A DNA stretch of 64,000 bases from JAWKUK01 sp041398605 (GTDB taxonomy: Bacteria; Planctomycetota; UBA1135; GCA-002686595): the NCBI GenBank assembly GCA_041398605.1, contig JAWKUK010000007.1, positions 1 through 64,000 on the forward strand, in the 5' to 3' direction. Position numbers and translations under genes: made by a program. Of the stretch, positions 17,842-26,137 are shown piece after piece (positions within the stretch are counted from its first letter, which is position 1; each line of letters starts with the position of its first letter). The notes under the pieces were generated by a model. The model was not told the DNA's origin. It was given only the letters and a program-made list of their open reading frames with translations, and did not search any database.

Positions 17842-19127
17842 TGTCTAACACGTCTCACGCACCTCGTGTGCTCCTCGTCGAGGACGACCACTGGCTGCGC
17901 ACGGTGCTGCAGGAGCGCCTCTCGAAGCGTGGCTTTCTGGTCGACTCCGCCGCCACGGCGCAGCGCGCGCGGGAGCTTATGGAGAGCTGCGAACACAGCT
18001 TGATGCTGCTCGATCTCATGCTCCCTGACGCCGATGGTTTGCAGCTCATCGGGCGCGCGCGGGCGCAGGGTACGCGAGACGTCATCGTGATCTCCGGGCA
18101 CGGTGATGTCGGGACGGTCTCGTCCGTCTTCCGCAGCGGCGCAGTCGACTTCCTGTCAAAGCCGCTCGATCTCGTACGCCTCGACGGATGGCTCACGCGA
18201 GCGGCGGCGCGGCACGAGCGGACGTCACGCCATCTGGTCGATGAAGCGCCGTTGATAGGCGAGAGCGAACCGTTCCGCGCGCTGCGCGACGCGTTGCATG
18301 CAGTCGCGGCCAGCCGTGAACCAGTGGTCCTCCACGGCGACACTGGCGTCGGGAAGTCCCGCCTTGCGCGTGAGCTCCACCGGCTCGGGTCGGCCAGTCA
18401 TGGACGCCTCGTCGTGGTGCAAGCCGAGGGGTGCAGCGCCGCCGAGTTCGTTCGTCAGCTCGAGGCTGGCGGGATGGTGGTCCCCTCCGACCCGGTGAGG
18501 CCGACGCTCCTCGTCGAGGAGTTCACGCTCCTGTCGCCCACGGCGCAGGCTGCGCTCGCGGCGGCCGTCGACACAGAGCGAGGCAACCTGGCGTGGGCGG
18601 GGCGCGCCCACGGCGACTTCGCGCGGGTGCTCCTAACGACCACCGCGGATCCCTTCCAGGAGGCCGATCGCGGGCGCCTTGGCTCCGACCTCTGGCTGCG
18701 CCTCGAAGTCGGAGTCCTACATGTCCCACCGCTGGCTGACAGAGGGCGCGACGTCGTAGCCCTGGTGGAGGACGGGGCCAACCGAGAGCGGCCTGGCTCG
18801 CGGCTGTCGCCTGAAGTGGCCGACCAATTGATGCTCGCGTCGTGGCCAGGAAATGTCCGGCAAGCCCTCGCCATGGCACGCCGCGCGGCGCAACGCGCCG
18901 AGGGTCTCATCCGTGCGGAGCACCTGGGGCTCGGCGCACCCGAGGTGGCCTCCGTGCAGAGCGAACGCCTGGAGATCCCCGTAGGGACCTCGCTGGAGGA
19001 CGCACGACGCCAGCTCGTACTGGCGACCCTGCGCTCGACTCGCGGCGACAAGGCACGGGCTGCCGAGATCCTCGGCATCTCATTGAAGACGCTGTACAAC
19101 CGCATTCGCGAGTACCGCGCTAAGTAA
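17841..19127 (+). CDS. Response regulator with AAA+ and Fis-type HTH
   Basis: A 428-residue protein. The receiver domain is intact: acidic pocket E14-D15-D16, phosphoacceptor D58 (LLDLMLP), S85 and K107. The central domain (about 140-365) has Walker A GDTGVGKSRLA and the end motif SWPGNVRQALAMARRA, but lacks GAFTGA, and its Walker B is LLVEEFTLL. The C-terminus is a Fis-type HTH (DKARAAEILGISLKTLYNRIREY). By architecture it belongs to the NtrC group; without GAFTGA it more likely regulates sigma-70-type promoters. It is probably the partner of the kinase at the start of this operon. Confidence 0.82.
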   Translation: MSNTSHAPRVLLVEDDHWLRTVLQERLSKRGFLVDSAATAQRARELMESCEHSLMLLDLMLPDADGLQLIGRARAQGTRDVIVISGHGDVGTVSSVFRSGAVDFLSKPLDLVRLDGWLTRAAARHERTSRHLVDEAPLIGESEPFRALRDALHAVAASREPVVLHGDTGVGKSRLARELHRLGSASHGRLVVVQAEGCSAAEFVRQLEAGGMVVPSDPVRPTLLVEEFTLLSPTAQAALAAAVDTERGNLAWAGRAHGDFARVLLTTTADPFQEADRGRLGSDLWLRLEVGVLHVPPLADRGRDVVALVEDGANRERPGSRLSPEVADQLMLASWPGNVRQALAMARRAAQRAEGLIRAEHLGLGAPEVASVQSERLEIPVGTSLEDARRQLVLATLRSTRGDKARAAEILGISLKTLYNRIREYRAK

Positions 19128-19190
19128 ATTCTAGAATCCTTGACGCCGGGTCCGCAAACCTAGGAAGGGACGCCTGACCCCGCGAGGACC

Positions 19191-19517
19191 GTGAGACACC
19201 CTTCCGGCGTGTCTCTAACACTCTCACTCATCTTGCGCGCTGGGACGCGGATCGAACATCCGCGATTCGAGGCGGCCTTCGGTCACGGTGGAAGGTTCAC
19301 CGATCGCGGCGCATTTGCGCGCGCTCTGGTCGGAATGCACCACGCGCACCTGGCGCTTGAGGCGCAGGTGCATCCGGCTGTGAGCGTCGCCGCTGGTCGC
19401 GTCTGGCGCACAGTTCAGCGCGCGCCGCTGTTCGACGCGGACCTGCGCACGCTCGTGGACGCCACAGCGCGTTCGAACGATCGCTGGGTGCCGACCGGGC
19501 GGCCGGGCGCGCAATGA
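19191..19517 (+). CDS. Truncated heme oxygenase-like protein (BphO-type)
   Basis: A 108-residue protein whose order of motifs resembles the first half of bacterial heme oxygenases: L.LILRAGTRIEHPRFE (His would be the proximal heme ligand), then ALVGMHHAHLALEAQV and RAPLFDADLRTL. Family members are usually about 190-200 residues, so the distal half is missing. There is no room for it, because the stop overlaps the phytochrome start by ATGA. Heme oxygenase makes the biliverdin used by phytochromes, and such gene pairs are common. GTG 19191 is chosen (cgagg just upstream); GTG 19209 is possible. Confidence 0.55.
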   Translation: MRHPSGVSLTLSLILRAGTRIEHPRFEAAFGHGGRFTDRGAFARALVGMHHAHLALEAQVHPAVSVAAGRVWRTVQRAPLFDADLRTLVDATARSNDRWVPTGRPGAQ

Positions 19518-22480
19518 GCGCCCATGACGACCCCGCTCAGTGGCCCAAGACCTCCCGCAGCGAGCGGCCGCATGCGCTCGACGAGATCCAGCCGCACGGC
19601 GCATTGCTCGGCGTCGATCGCGCTCGAGGCACCGTCATCGTCGTCAGCGACAACGTTACGGAGCGGCTCGGTGTGCCGCCGTCCGCGCTGCTGGGTGCGC
19701 GATTGGACGAGCTCTTCGACGCAGCTTCTATCGACGCGCTCGACGCCTCGGCGCTGCCCGACGCCGTCGTTCTCAGCAATCCCTTCCACTTGCGCGGCGC
19801 CGGCAAGCTGGCACCAGACCTACACGAGGTCGTGGCACACGTCGTCGGTGAGGTCTTAGTCTTGGAGTTCGAAGGTGTCCGTGAAGGCGTCGCCTTCGCC
19901 GCGCCAACCGACGGGGTCGAAGGTCTCTTCCAGTTCGTGCGACACACGTTCGGCAGCGCGTCACGGGCGAAGACACTGCCGGAGCTCTGTGAGGTGCTCG
20001 CGCGAGCAGTGCGCGGGTTCCTCCGCTTCGACAAGGTGATGATCTATCGCTTCCACCCGGACGGTCACGGTGAAGTCGTCGCCGAAGACTGCGAGCCGTC
20101 GATGGAGCGCTACCTCGGGCTGCATTTCCCTGAGCCCGACATACCAGCCCAGGAGCGTGCGCTCTACCTGAAGTCTCGGCTGCGAATCATCCCGCGTGTG
20201 CCATACGCGCCAGTGGGCCTTGTTGGCGACCGCAGGCGAACCGGCGACGAGCCGCTCATCGATCTGTCAGGCGCAACGCTCCGCAGCGTCTCTCCGGGTC
20301 ACGTGCGGTACCTCGAGGATATGCGGGTCGGCGCGTCGCTCTCGATCTCCTTGGTCGTCGAAGGCCGGCTCTGGGGCCTCGTGGCTTGCCATCATCGTGG
20401 GCCCTGCTTCGTGTCCTATGCGCGCCGCTCGGCCTGCGAGCTCTTGGCTGACGCCATCTCAGGACAGCTCGCGCTGCGCGAGCAGGCGGAGGATCCGATC
20501 GAAGAGGCGCGGGCAGGCCGCCTCATCGCTTCGCTGCTCCAGGCGGCCGCTGGGCGCGTGGATCTGTTCGAGTTCATGGCGGACGCCACGGGGTTGATCT
20601 GCAGCTTGTTCGACGCCGTTGGATTCGCGCTCTTGCACAAAGCTGAGGACGAAGTCGAGCTCTTCGGCGCGTTGCCTGACGCTGCCCGTGCGCAGATGCG
20701 TGCTGTCCGAGACAGGCTGGACTCGGCCGAAGAGGACGTCCTCGTGCTCGAAACGCTCGATGGCCTCGAGCGCGCGGATTCGGTCTCGCGCGCCCCCGAT
20801 GAGCATGACTCTGGCCTAGGGGGCGCCCTAGCGACTCACATCGCGCCCGAGCTGACGCTCGTCGTCGTGCGAGCCAGCGAGAGCCGCCAGATCCGTTGGG
20901 CTGTCGACCCTCGTCGCGCTGTCGAATGGACACCTGAGGGTGAGCCGCGCTTGACGCCACGAGGCAAAGCGCACGTGCATGTGCAAGCGGTGCGCAGCAG
21001 GTGCAGCCCCTGGCCAGCAAGGTCGGCGAGCTGGATCACGATCGTGCGCTCCACCGTGGCAGATGTCCTCGCCCGACGCGCTGCCGGGCTGATGCAGCGG
21101 GCTGCGGAGCGAGCGAATCGAGTGCGGCGCGAAGAGCGGCTCGTTCGCACGTTGGTGGCAGAGCTTAAGCAACCGCTCTTCGATGCGCACGCTGCCTTGG
21201 CTGCGACGGATCCGAGCGGTAAAGTTGCCGCGCGCGTCGTCGCAGGGGAAGCGCTCACACGGTTGACCGAGCGTCTCGCTGCCCTCGCTGCTGCGCCGGA
21301 TCACGCGGCAGACAGCGGAGGGGACGCCCTCGCGAGCCTCGGCCTAGGCTCGCGCGAGATCGCCACATCCGAGCCCGTCGAGGTTGGCGCGGCGCTCGTA
21401 TGCGACCGCGACCGCGATCACCGCAAGCAGCTGAGCGCGCTGCTCCATGCGGCCGGGATCGAACGCGCATCGATTCTTGAGGCTGAGCTAGATTCAGCCC
21501 TGATCGACACGGTCGTGGATGGAGAGATTGAGCTTGTCGTGCTCGGGGTACGGGGCGACAGCCGGCTGGAGTTGGAGGTCATCGACCAACTGGTCGGCTT
21601 GACCTCGCCGCCGGCGATCGTCGTCGCCGCGACGCACGTTACGGAGACGCTCAGGATCCACGCGCTAGCGCTCGGCGCGCACGAAGTCGTCGAGAAAGGA
21701 GCGATTGCCCCGCACGTTCTGTATGGCGTACTGGCGAGCGCCCAGCTTCGCGCGGAGCGTGCCGCTCATGAGCGCAGCCTACTGAAGCACGTTGAGCAGC
21801 GCGCGCGCGAGCTTGAAGAGCATGCGCAAGTAGTGTCGCACGACCTCAAGCAGCCGCTCTCGGTGTTGGCGCTGGACCTTAGCCGAATCGAAGCTCAGCT
21901 CCTGCGGCGGGGCTCCGACCTCGTTGGTGAGGTTCGAGAGTCGTGCAACGAGGTGCGGAAGTTGTCATCGATGATCGATGACCTGCTGAGCGTCGCGCGC
22001 GCTGAGCATGACGCGCTCAAATTGGAGCGTGTTGATCTTGGCGTGCTAGTCAGGAACTGCATCGCGTCGCATGCGAGCGAGCTCGATGCGATCGGCGCAG
22101 TCGTCGCTGTTGACGCGCTTCCAGCAGTCCTCGCCACGCCAGCTCTGATGGAGCAGGTGGTGCGCAACCTCATTGCAAACGCGATTCGGTATCGAAGCGC
22201 GGCACCGCTCATGCTGAACGTGACTTGCCGGACGCACGCGCAGCACTACGAACTAAGCTTCGCCGACAACGGCGTCGGCGTGCCCGCTGGCAGCCAAGAG
22301 ATGATCTTCGGGGTCTTCCAGCGGGCTTCGGAGGTCAGCGGCGGCAGCGGTATCGGCCTCGCCATCTGTCGGCGCATCGTCGAACGACACGGGGGACGAA
22401 TCTGGGTGGAAGACAGCGCAGAAGGCGGCGCGCGCTTCGTCGTTGCGCTGCCGCGGAATCGGCGTCGGGCAATGCGATGA
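19514..22480 (+). CDS. Bacteriophytochrome-like hybrid histidine kinase without canonical bilin Cys
   Basis: A 988-residue protein. PAS (about 20-130; IQPHGALL), GAF (about 145-310; DIPAQERALY at 209-218, LRSVSPGHVRYLEDM, ASLSISLVVEGRLWGL) and PHY (about 320-560) domains are in phytochrome order. An extra receiver-like domain follows (about 625-750), then HisKA with H-box VSHDLKQPL and an ATPase domain (NLIANAIRY, FADNGVGV, GSGIGLAICRRIVERHGG). The N-terminal Cys of bacteriophytochromes is Ser14 by alignment on IQPHG, and the GAF Cys position is Gly in SPGH. The PHY tongue PRxSF reads PRGKA. Light sensing through a covalent bilin is therefore doubtful. Coupled by ATGA to the truncated heme oxygenase gene. 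Confidence 0.85.
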   Translation: MSAHDDPAQWPKTSRSERPHALDEIQPHGALLGVDRARGTVIVVSDNVTERLGVPPSALLGARLDELFDAASIDALDASALPDAVVLSNPFHLRGAGKLAPDLHEVVAHVVGEVLVLEFEGVREGVAFAAPTDGVEGLFQFVRHTFGSASRAKTLPELCEVLARAVRGFLRFDKVMIYRFHPDGHGEVVAEDCEPSMERYLGLHFPEPDIPAQERALYLKSRLRIIPRVPYAPVGLVGDRRRTGDEPLIDLSGATLRSVSPGHVRYLEDMRVGASLSISLVVEGRLWGLVACHHRGPCFVSYARRSACELLADAISGQLALREQAEDPIEEARAGRLIASLLQAAAGRVDLFEFMADATGLICSLFDAVGFALLHKAEDEVELFGALPDAARAQMRAVRDRLDSAEEDVLVLETLDGLERADSVSRAPDEHDSGLGGALATHIAPELTLVVVRASESRQIRWAVDPRRAVEWTPEGEPRLTPRGKAHVHVQAVRSRCSPWPARSASWITIVRSTVADVLARRAAGLMQRAAERANRVRREERLVRTLVAELKQPLFDAHAALAATDPSGKVAARVVAGEALTRLTERLAALAAAPDHAADSGGDALASLGLGSREIATSEPVEVGAALVCDRDRDHRKQLSALLHAAGIERASILEAELDSALIDTVVDGEIELVVLGVRGDSRLELEVIDQLVGLTSPPAIVVAATHVTETLRIHALALGAHEVVEKGAIAPHVLYGVLASAQLRAERAAHERSLLKHVEQRARELEEHAQVVSHDLKQPLSVLALDLSRIEAQLLRRGSDLVGEVRESCNEVRKLSSMIDDLLSVARAEHDALKLERVDLGVLVRNCIASHASELDAIGAVVAVDALPAVLATPALMEQVVRNLIANAIRYRSAAPLMLNVTCRTHAQHYELSFADNGVGVPAGSQEMIFGVFQRASEVSGGSGIGLAICRRIVERHGGRIWVEDSAEGGARFVVALPRNRRRAMR

Positions 22481-22585
22481 GCGCGGATTCAGGCTGCCCT
22501 GGGTGTGGGCTCACATGAGGGCACGAAGATGTCCGCAGCTGACGGGAACGCACCCGCCGGCGCAACCTCATCTCGGAGACCTCAC

Positions 22586-22750
22586 ATGTTCAACTGGGCC
22601 ATCACGTTCCTCGTCGTCGCAATCATCGCCGCTATCCTCGGGTTCGGAGGAATCGCCGGTACCGCCGCAGGATTCGCGAAGATCATCTTCTTCGTCGCGC
22701 TCGTTCTGATGTTGCTCTCGTTCCTTCGCGGCCGCAGCGTCCGCGTCTGA
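22586..22750 (+). CDS. DUF1328 small membrane protein (paralogue)
   Basis: A 54-residue protein: MFNWAITFLVVAIIAAILGF, then GGIAGTAAGFAKIIFFVALV and FLRGRSVRV. It is the same length and pattern as the protein at 11677-11841, with conserved FGFGGIAG/GFGGIAG turn and basic end. Ctcggagacctcac before the ATG carries a GGAG. It follows the phytochrome gene by about 105 bp and could be read through from it. Confidence 0.85.
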   Translation: MFNWAITFLVVAIIAAILGFGGIAGTAAGFAKIIFFVALVLMLLSFLRGRSVRV

Positions 22751-23169
22751 GCTGGGCGCGCCTTGTACACGCTGCTCCTTGTTGGACCCGACGCGGCTCT
22801 CTCGCTGGTTCAGCGCGAATGGGCGACCGCCGCGCCCTGGGGCTGACTTCAGGGGCGAGGCGCCGTCGACGGCCGCCAGGGCGCCGTGATCGCTCGATCA
22901 CGAATGAAGCGGCAATCATGAGTTTCATGCGCGGTCTTCACCCAGAGGTCGCAACCTGACCCTCCGATCCAGGGACCGTTCGTGGCCGGCCGCCTCGGCC
23001 AGACGGGACCGCTAATGTCTCGCTGACTTTTACCTGCCTATTGGGGCCGCTGCCGTGTACGGCAGCGGCCCTATTTTTGCTTGTTCGCCTTGGGTCGCGT
23101 TGCGCAGAGCTGGCGGTGCATAAAGTCTGATTCACCCATCCGAACGGCGCGCGATCACCGTGACGGTCG
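22751..23169. other. Intergenic region with strong orphan terminator
   Basis: A 419-bp gap between DUF1328 and the AI-2E permease gene. There is no convincing coding sequence. The strong intrinsic terminator at 23044-23078 lies almost 300 bp after the last stop codon and before the next start, so the gap may encode a small RNA or a long 3' untranslated region. Confidence 0.45.
23044..23078 (+). terminator. Intrinsic terminator
   Basis: gggccgctgccgt (23044-23056) pairs perfectly with acggcagcggccc (23059-23071), followed by TATTTTT. It is the most classical rho-independent terminator in the window. Confidence 0.85.
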
Positions 23170-25278
23170 ATGCTGCGGCTCATGGAACACGACGCAACGA
23201 GCGAGCTCGCTCCGCCGCCTCCGTCGGAGTCGAGCACCGGAGGCGCCGCGCCCGGCCGCGCGCGCTCCCGCGACTTCGCCTCCGCGAGGCCGCGCACGGC
23301 GTTCATCCGGCTGCTCGCTGTGCTGGTGTTCGTCGCCACGGCGTACCTCGCGCGCGACATCCTCCTCCCGTTGGCGGTGGCGGGTGTACTTGCGTTGGTG
23401 CTCGGGCCGATCGTGGGCCGAATGGAGCGTTGGGGGCTCCCAAACGGGGTCTCGGTCCTGAGCGTGGTCGGGATGACCATGACCATGTTGATCGCGCTGG
23501 GTGTGCTGGTCTCATCACAGGCCGTGTCCATACTCGACTCCCTCCCGCGCTATCGCAGCAATATCCACGAGCGCGTGCTCGCCGTCGTCCGGACGGACTC
23601 AGGTGTCATCGGTCGCACGGCAGAGCTTGTTGGGGACATCAAGCGTGAGATCGAACAGGAGGCGGGCGCGGCCGCGCGCAAGACCGCCGTACAAGGCGAG
23701 GCCGCGGCCGAGGCCAACACGCTCGTGAGCGGCGTGATTGGGGCGGTGGTAGGGGTGACTCCCAACTTGGCCGTCGCGCGCGAGGCCTCGGCGCGGACCT
23801 CGGCCAGCGTGTCGCCAGCGTCACGGACGGCGTCCGCTGGCGAACCGGAGGTCGAGTCGCCCACGGCGCGCATCATGAAGCGCCTCGATTCTGCACTGTC
23901 CGGTGAAGGAGAGCCGTTCCCCGTTGAGGTCGCGCAGGCCGATCCCACCCCGCTCGCCGCGGCGCGCTTGATGTTGGGCCCGCTCCTCGCGCCGGTCGCC
24001 AACATCGGCATCGTCTTCGTGTTCACCATCTTCTTCCTGCTGAGTCGCAGGGACCTGAAGGATCGGCTGCTGCAGCTGGCCGGCCGAGGGCACGTCCAAG
24101 TCACGACCGCAGCGATCGATGAAGCCGGCGCGCGCATCAGCAGCTACCTCCTCGCGCACGTCACGCTGAACATTGCGTATGGCATACCCGTCGGCCTGGT
24201 CCTTTGGGCTCTGGGCCTCCCTGGAGCGGCGCTCTGGGGCCTGCTGGCAGCGCTCTTGCGCTTCATCCCATACGTCGGGCCTTGGGTCTCTGCGATCGTA
24301 CCTACGGTGCTCTCGCTCGCGGTCTTCGAAGGCTGGGAGAAGCCAATGGCGATCGCTGGTACGTTCATCGCGCTCGAACTGGTCAGCAACAACGTTCTCG
24401 AGCCCTGGCTCTACGGTTCGAAGAGCGGAATCTCTACGGTCGCGGTGCTCGTAGCCGCCTTGTTTTGGGGCTGGCTGTGGGGTCCGGTTGGGATTGTGCT
24501 CGCTGTCCCATTGACCGTCATGGTCGTCGTGCTCGGGCGCTACGTGCCGCAACTGGCGCCGTTCACGATCCTGTTGGGCGACGAGCGGGAGCTCCCTGAA
24601 GGGGTGCGCTTCTATCACCGAGTGCTGGCGCGTGACGAAGTCGGAGCGCAGCAGCTAGTGCGCGCGTCGCGCTCGGACGGGGACCTGGCGGCGATCATCG
24701 ATGATGTCTTGATCCCAGCCAGCGCAGAGGAGAAGCGTGACCGCACGCGCGGCGCGCTCGAACCTGCGCAATCCGATCGCTACTGGGACATCGTCGAGGA
24801 CATCGCGACCCACCTCGCCGGGGAAGAGAGCGCGACGCAGAGCGCTGGTGCAGGGCCGGTCACGTGGTGCGTCCCGGTCGAAGACGACGCAGAAGAGCTC
24901 AACGCGCGCCTCCTCGTTCAGGTCCTCGGGCAGGCCGGAGAGCTCGCTGAGGTCGTGATGCCCGAGGAGGTCGAGCGTCGGCGTGACATCCCAGGGCGCG
25001 CGATCGTTCTCGCTTGCGCGCCAGTCAACCAGGCGGTCATGCGCCGCGTCATTCGCGCCGTTCGAAGCCGTCTGACACATGGAGAGCTCGTCGTTCACCT
25101 CGTCGGTGAGGAAGTGACGACTGGCCACGTGCAACGCCTCGCACGGCTGGGCGTCGCCCGTGTGGTCTCGCGCATCGCGTCGATCGCGAGCTCGAGCGAG
25201 AGCCAGCCGGCTGCCGGCTTCGCGTCCAGCGTCAGCGAGCGTGGGTCAGTTGGGAGCGCGCCCGTGCTCAGCCACTGA
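23170..25278 (+). CDS. AI-2E family transporter with long soluble C-terminus
   Basis: A 702-residue protein. Residues about 35-460 have the AI-2E/PerM family pattern: an early helix pair (FIRLLAVLVFVATAYLARDILLPL), a variable loop (here long, about 120-260), then SSYLLAHVTLNIAYGIPVGL, LLAALLRFIPYVGPWVSAIVPT, EPWLYGSKSGIS and GPVGIVLAVPLTVMVVVLGRY. Family members include autoinducer-2 exporters and Na+/H+ antiporters, so the substrate is unknown. About 230 extra residues follow the membrane part; they are acidic at first, then a mixed alpha/beta fold (GRAIVLACAPVNQAVMRRVI, GELVVHLVGEEVTTGHVQRL), possibly regulatory. ATG 23182 is an alternative start. Confidence 0.82.
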   Translation: MLRLMEHDATSELAPPPPSESSTGGAAPGRARSRDFASARPRTAFIRLLAVLVFVATAYLARDILLPLAVAGVLALVLGPIVGRMERWGLPNGVSVLSVVGMTMTMLIALGVLVSSQAVSILDSLPRYRSNIHERVLAVVRTDSGVIGRTAELVGDIKREIEQEAGAAARKTAVQGEAAAEANTLVSGVIGAVVGVTPNLAVAREASARTSASVSPASRTASAGEPEVESPTARIMKRLDSALSGEGEPFPVEVAQADPTPLAAARLMLGPLLAPVANIGIVFVFTIFFLLSRRDLKDRLLQLAGRGHVQVTTAAIDEAGARISSYLLAHVTLNIAYGIPVGLVLWALGLPGAALWGLLAALLRFIPYVGPWVSAIVPTVLSLAVFEGWEKPMAIAGTFIALELVSNNVLEPWLYGSKSGISTVAVLVAALFWGWLWGPVGIVLAVPLTVMVVVLGRYVPQLAPFTILLGDERELPEGVRFYHRVLARDEVGAQQLVRASRSDGDLAAIIDDVLIPASAEEKRDRTRGALEPAQSDRYWDIVEDIATHLAGEESATQSAGAGPVTWCVPVEDDAEELNARLLVQVLGQAGELAEVVMPEEVERRRDIPGRAIVLACAPVNQAVMRRVIRAVRSRLTHGELVVHLVGEEVTTGHVQRLARLGVARVVSRIASIASSSESQPAAGFASSVSERGSVGSAPVLSH

Positions 25279-25413
25279 CTTGACGTGTCCTAAAGCCGAC
25301 CTCATCCCCCTGAGCGGCCCGGCTCATCGTCACGGCTCATCATGCGTCCGCATGAACCCGCTTGGCCCGAATTGGGCGTTGCAACCTCTGACCTCCATCC
25401 AGGAACCACTCAC

Positions 25414-25908
25414 ATGCTCCGCGCTATTGGCTTTCTAACCCTGCTCAGTGCCGTGATTCTCGGCGTCGGCTTCTTCACCGGTTGGTTCTCGTTCGGATCT
25501 GAGACCCGCGCCGGTGAGACCGAGCTCCGGCTTCGGGTCGATCGCGAGAACGTGCGTGACGATCTCCGTAGCGTCGAGGACGGGGTGCGGCGCGGCGCTG
25601 GCGCTGTGCATGATGCGGTGACGGGCAAGGCTCAGTCCGCGCAAGAACCACAAGCACAAGAAGGCGGGGCCGCGATCCACCTCGACAGCCCATCCTCGAA
25701 GCTGGAGGCGAGGGTCCTTGGCGTGTCTGTCGCGGAGTCGACGCTCACGCTCCAGGAGGACGCAGGCGACCAACGCTCCTATCCGGTCGCGGCGGGCTCT
25801 AAGGTCGATCTGCACCAGGTACGCATCGGGGACCTCGTCCAGGTCACGCTCATCTCCGATGGCGCCGTACAGCGCGTGGTCGATCTAAGGGTCTTGTCGG
25901 GGACCTGA
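25414..25908 (+). CDS. Membrane-anchored protein of unknown function
   Basis: A 164-residue protein with an N-terminal transmembrane helix (MLRAIGFLTLLSAVILGVGFF), a charged helical region (ELRLRVDRENVRDDLRSVED) and a C-terminal beta-rich part (ARVLGVSVAESTLTLQEDAG, VDLHQVRIGDLVQVTLISDG) that looks like a small barrel fold. aggaaccactcac before the ATG is a plausible ribosome-binding site; an in-frame upstream start at 25342 exists but would bury the helix. It is 135 bp after the AI-2E gene on the same strand. I recognise no family. Confidence 0.6.
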   Translation: MLRAIGFLTLLSAVILGVGFFTGWFSFGSETRAGETELRLRVDRENVRDDLRSVEDGVRRGAGAVHDAVTGKAQSAQEPQAQEGGAAIHLDSPSSKLEARVLGVSVAESTLTLQEDAGDQRSYPVAAGSKVDLHQVRIGDLVQVTLISDGAVQRVVDLRVLSGT

Positions 25909-26137
25909 GGGCCCTGGGGACCCTGGGTGACCGGGAGCGCGACGCGCATCCCCAGGCGACGGTCGTCGTCGGGGGACAAGAGACGTGGCGCTCCAGAAGT
26001 CTCGCCAGAAATCGGACGGGTGACGCGCGCCTTGCCACACGCGGCCGCGGATTCCGGCGAACATCTCGGGGCGAGCAGCGCCTGGGCTGCTCGGCTCCAA
26101 CCCCTCTGGGGCGCGGGAGCGCCCCTGCTTCACTGCC

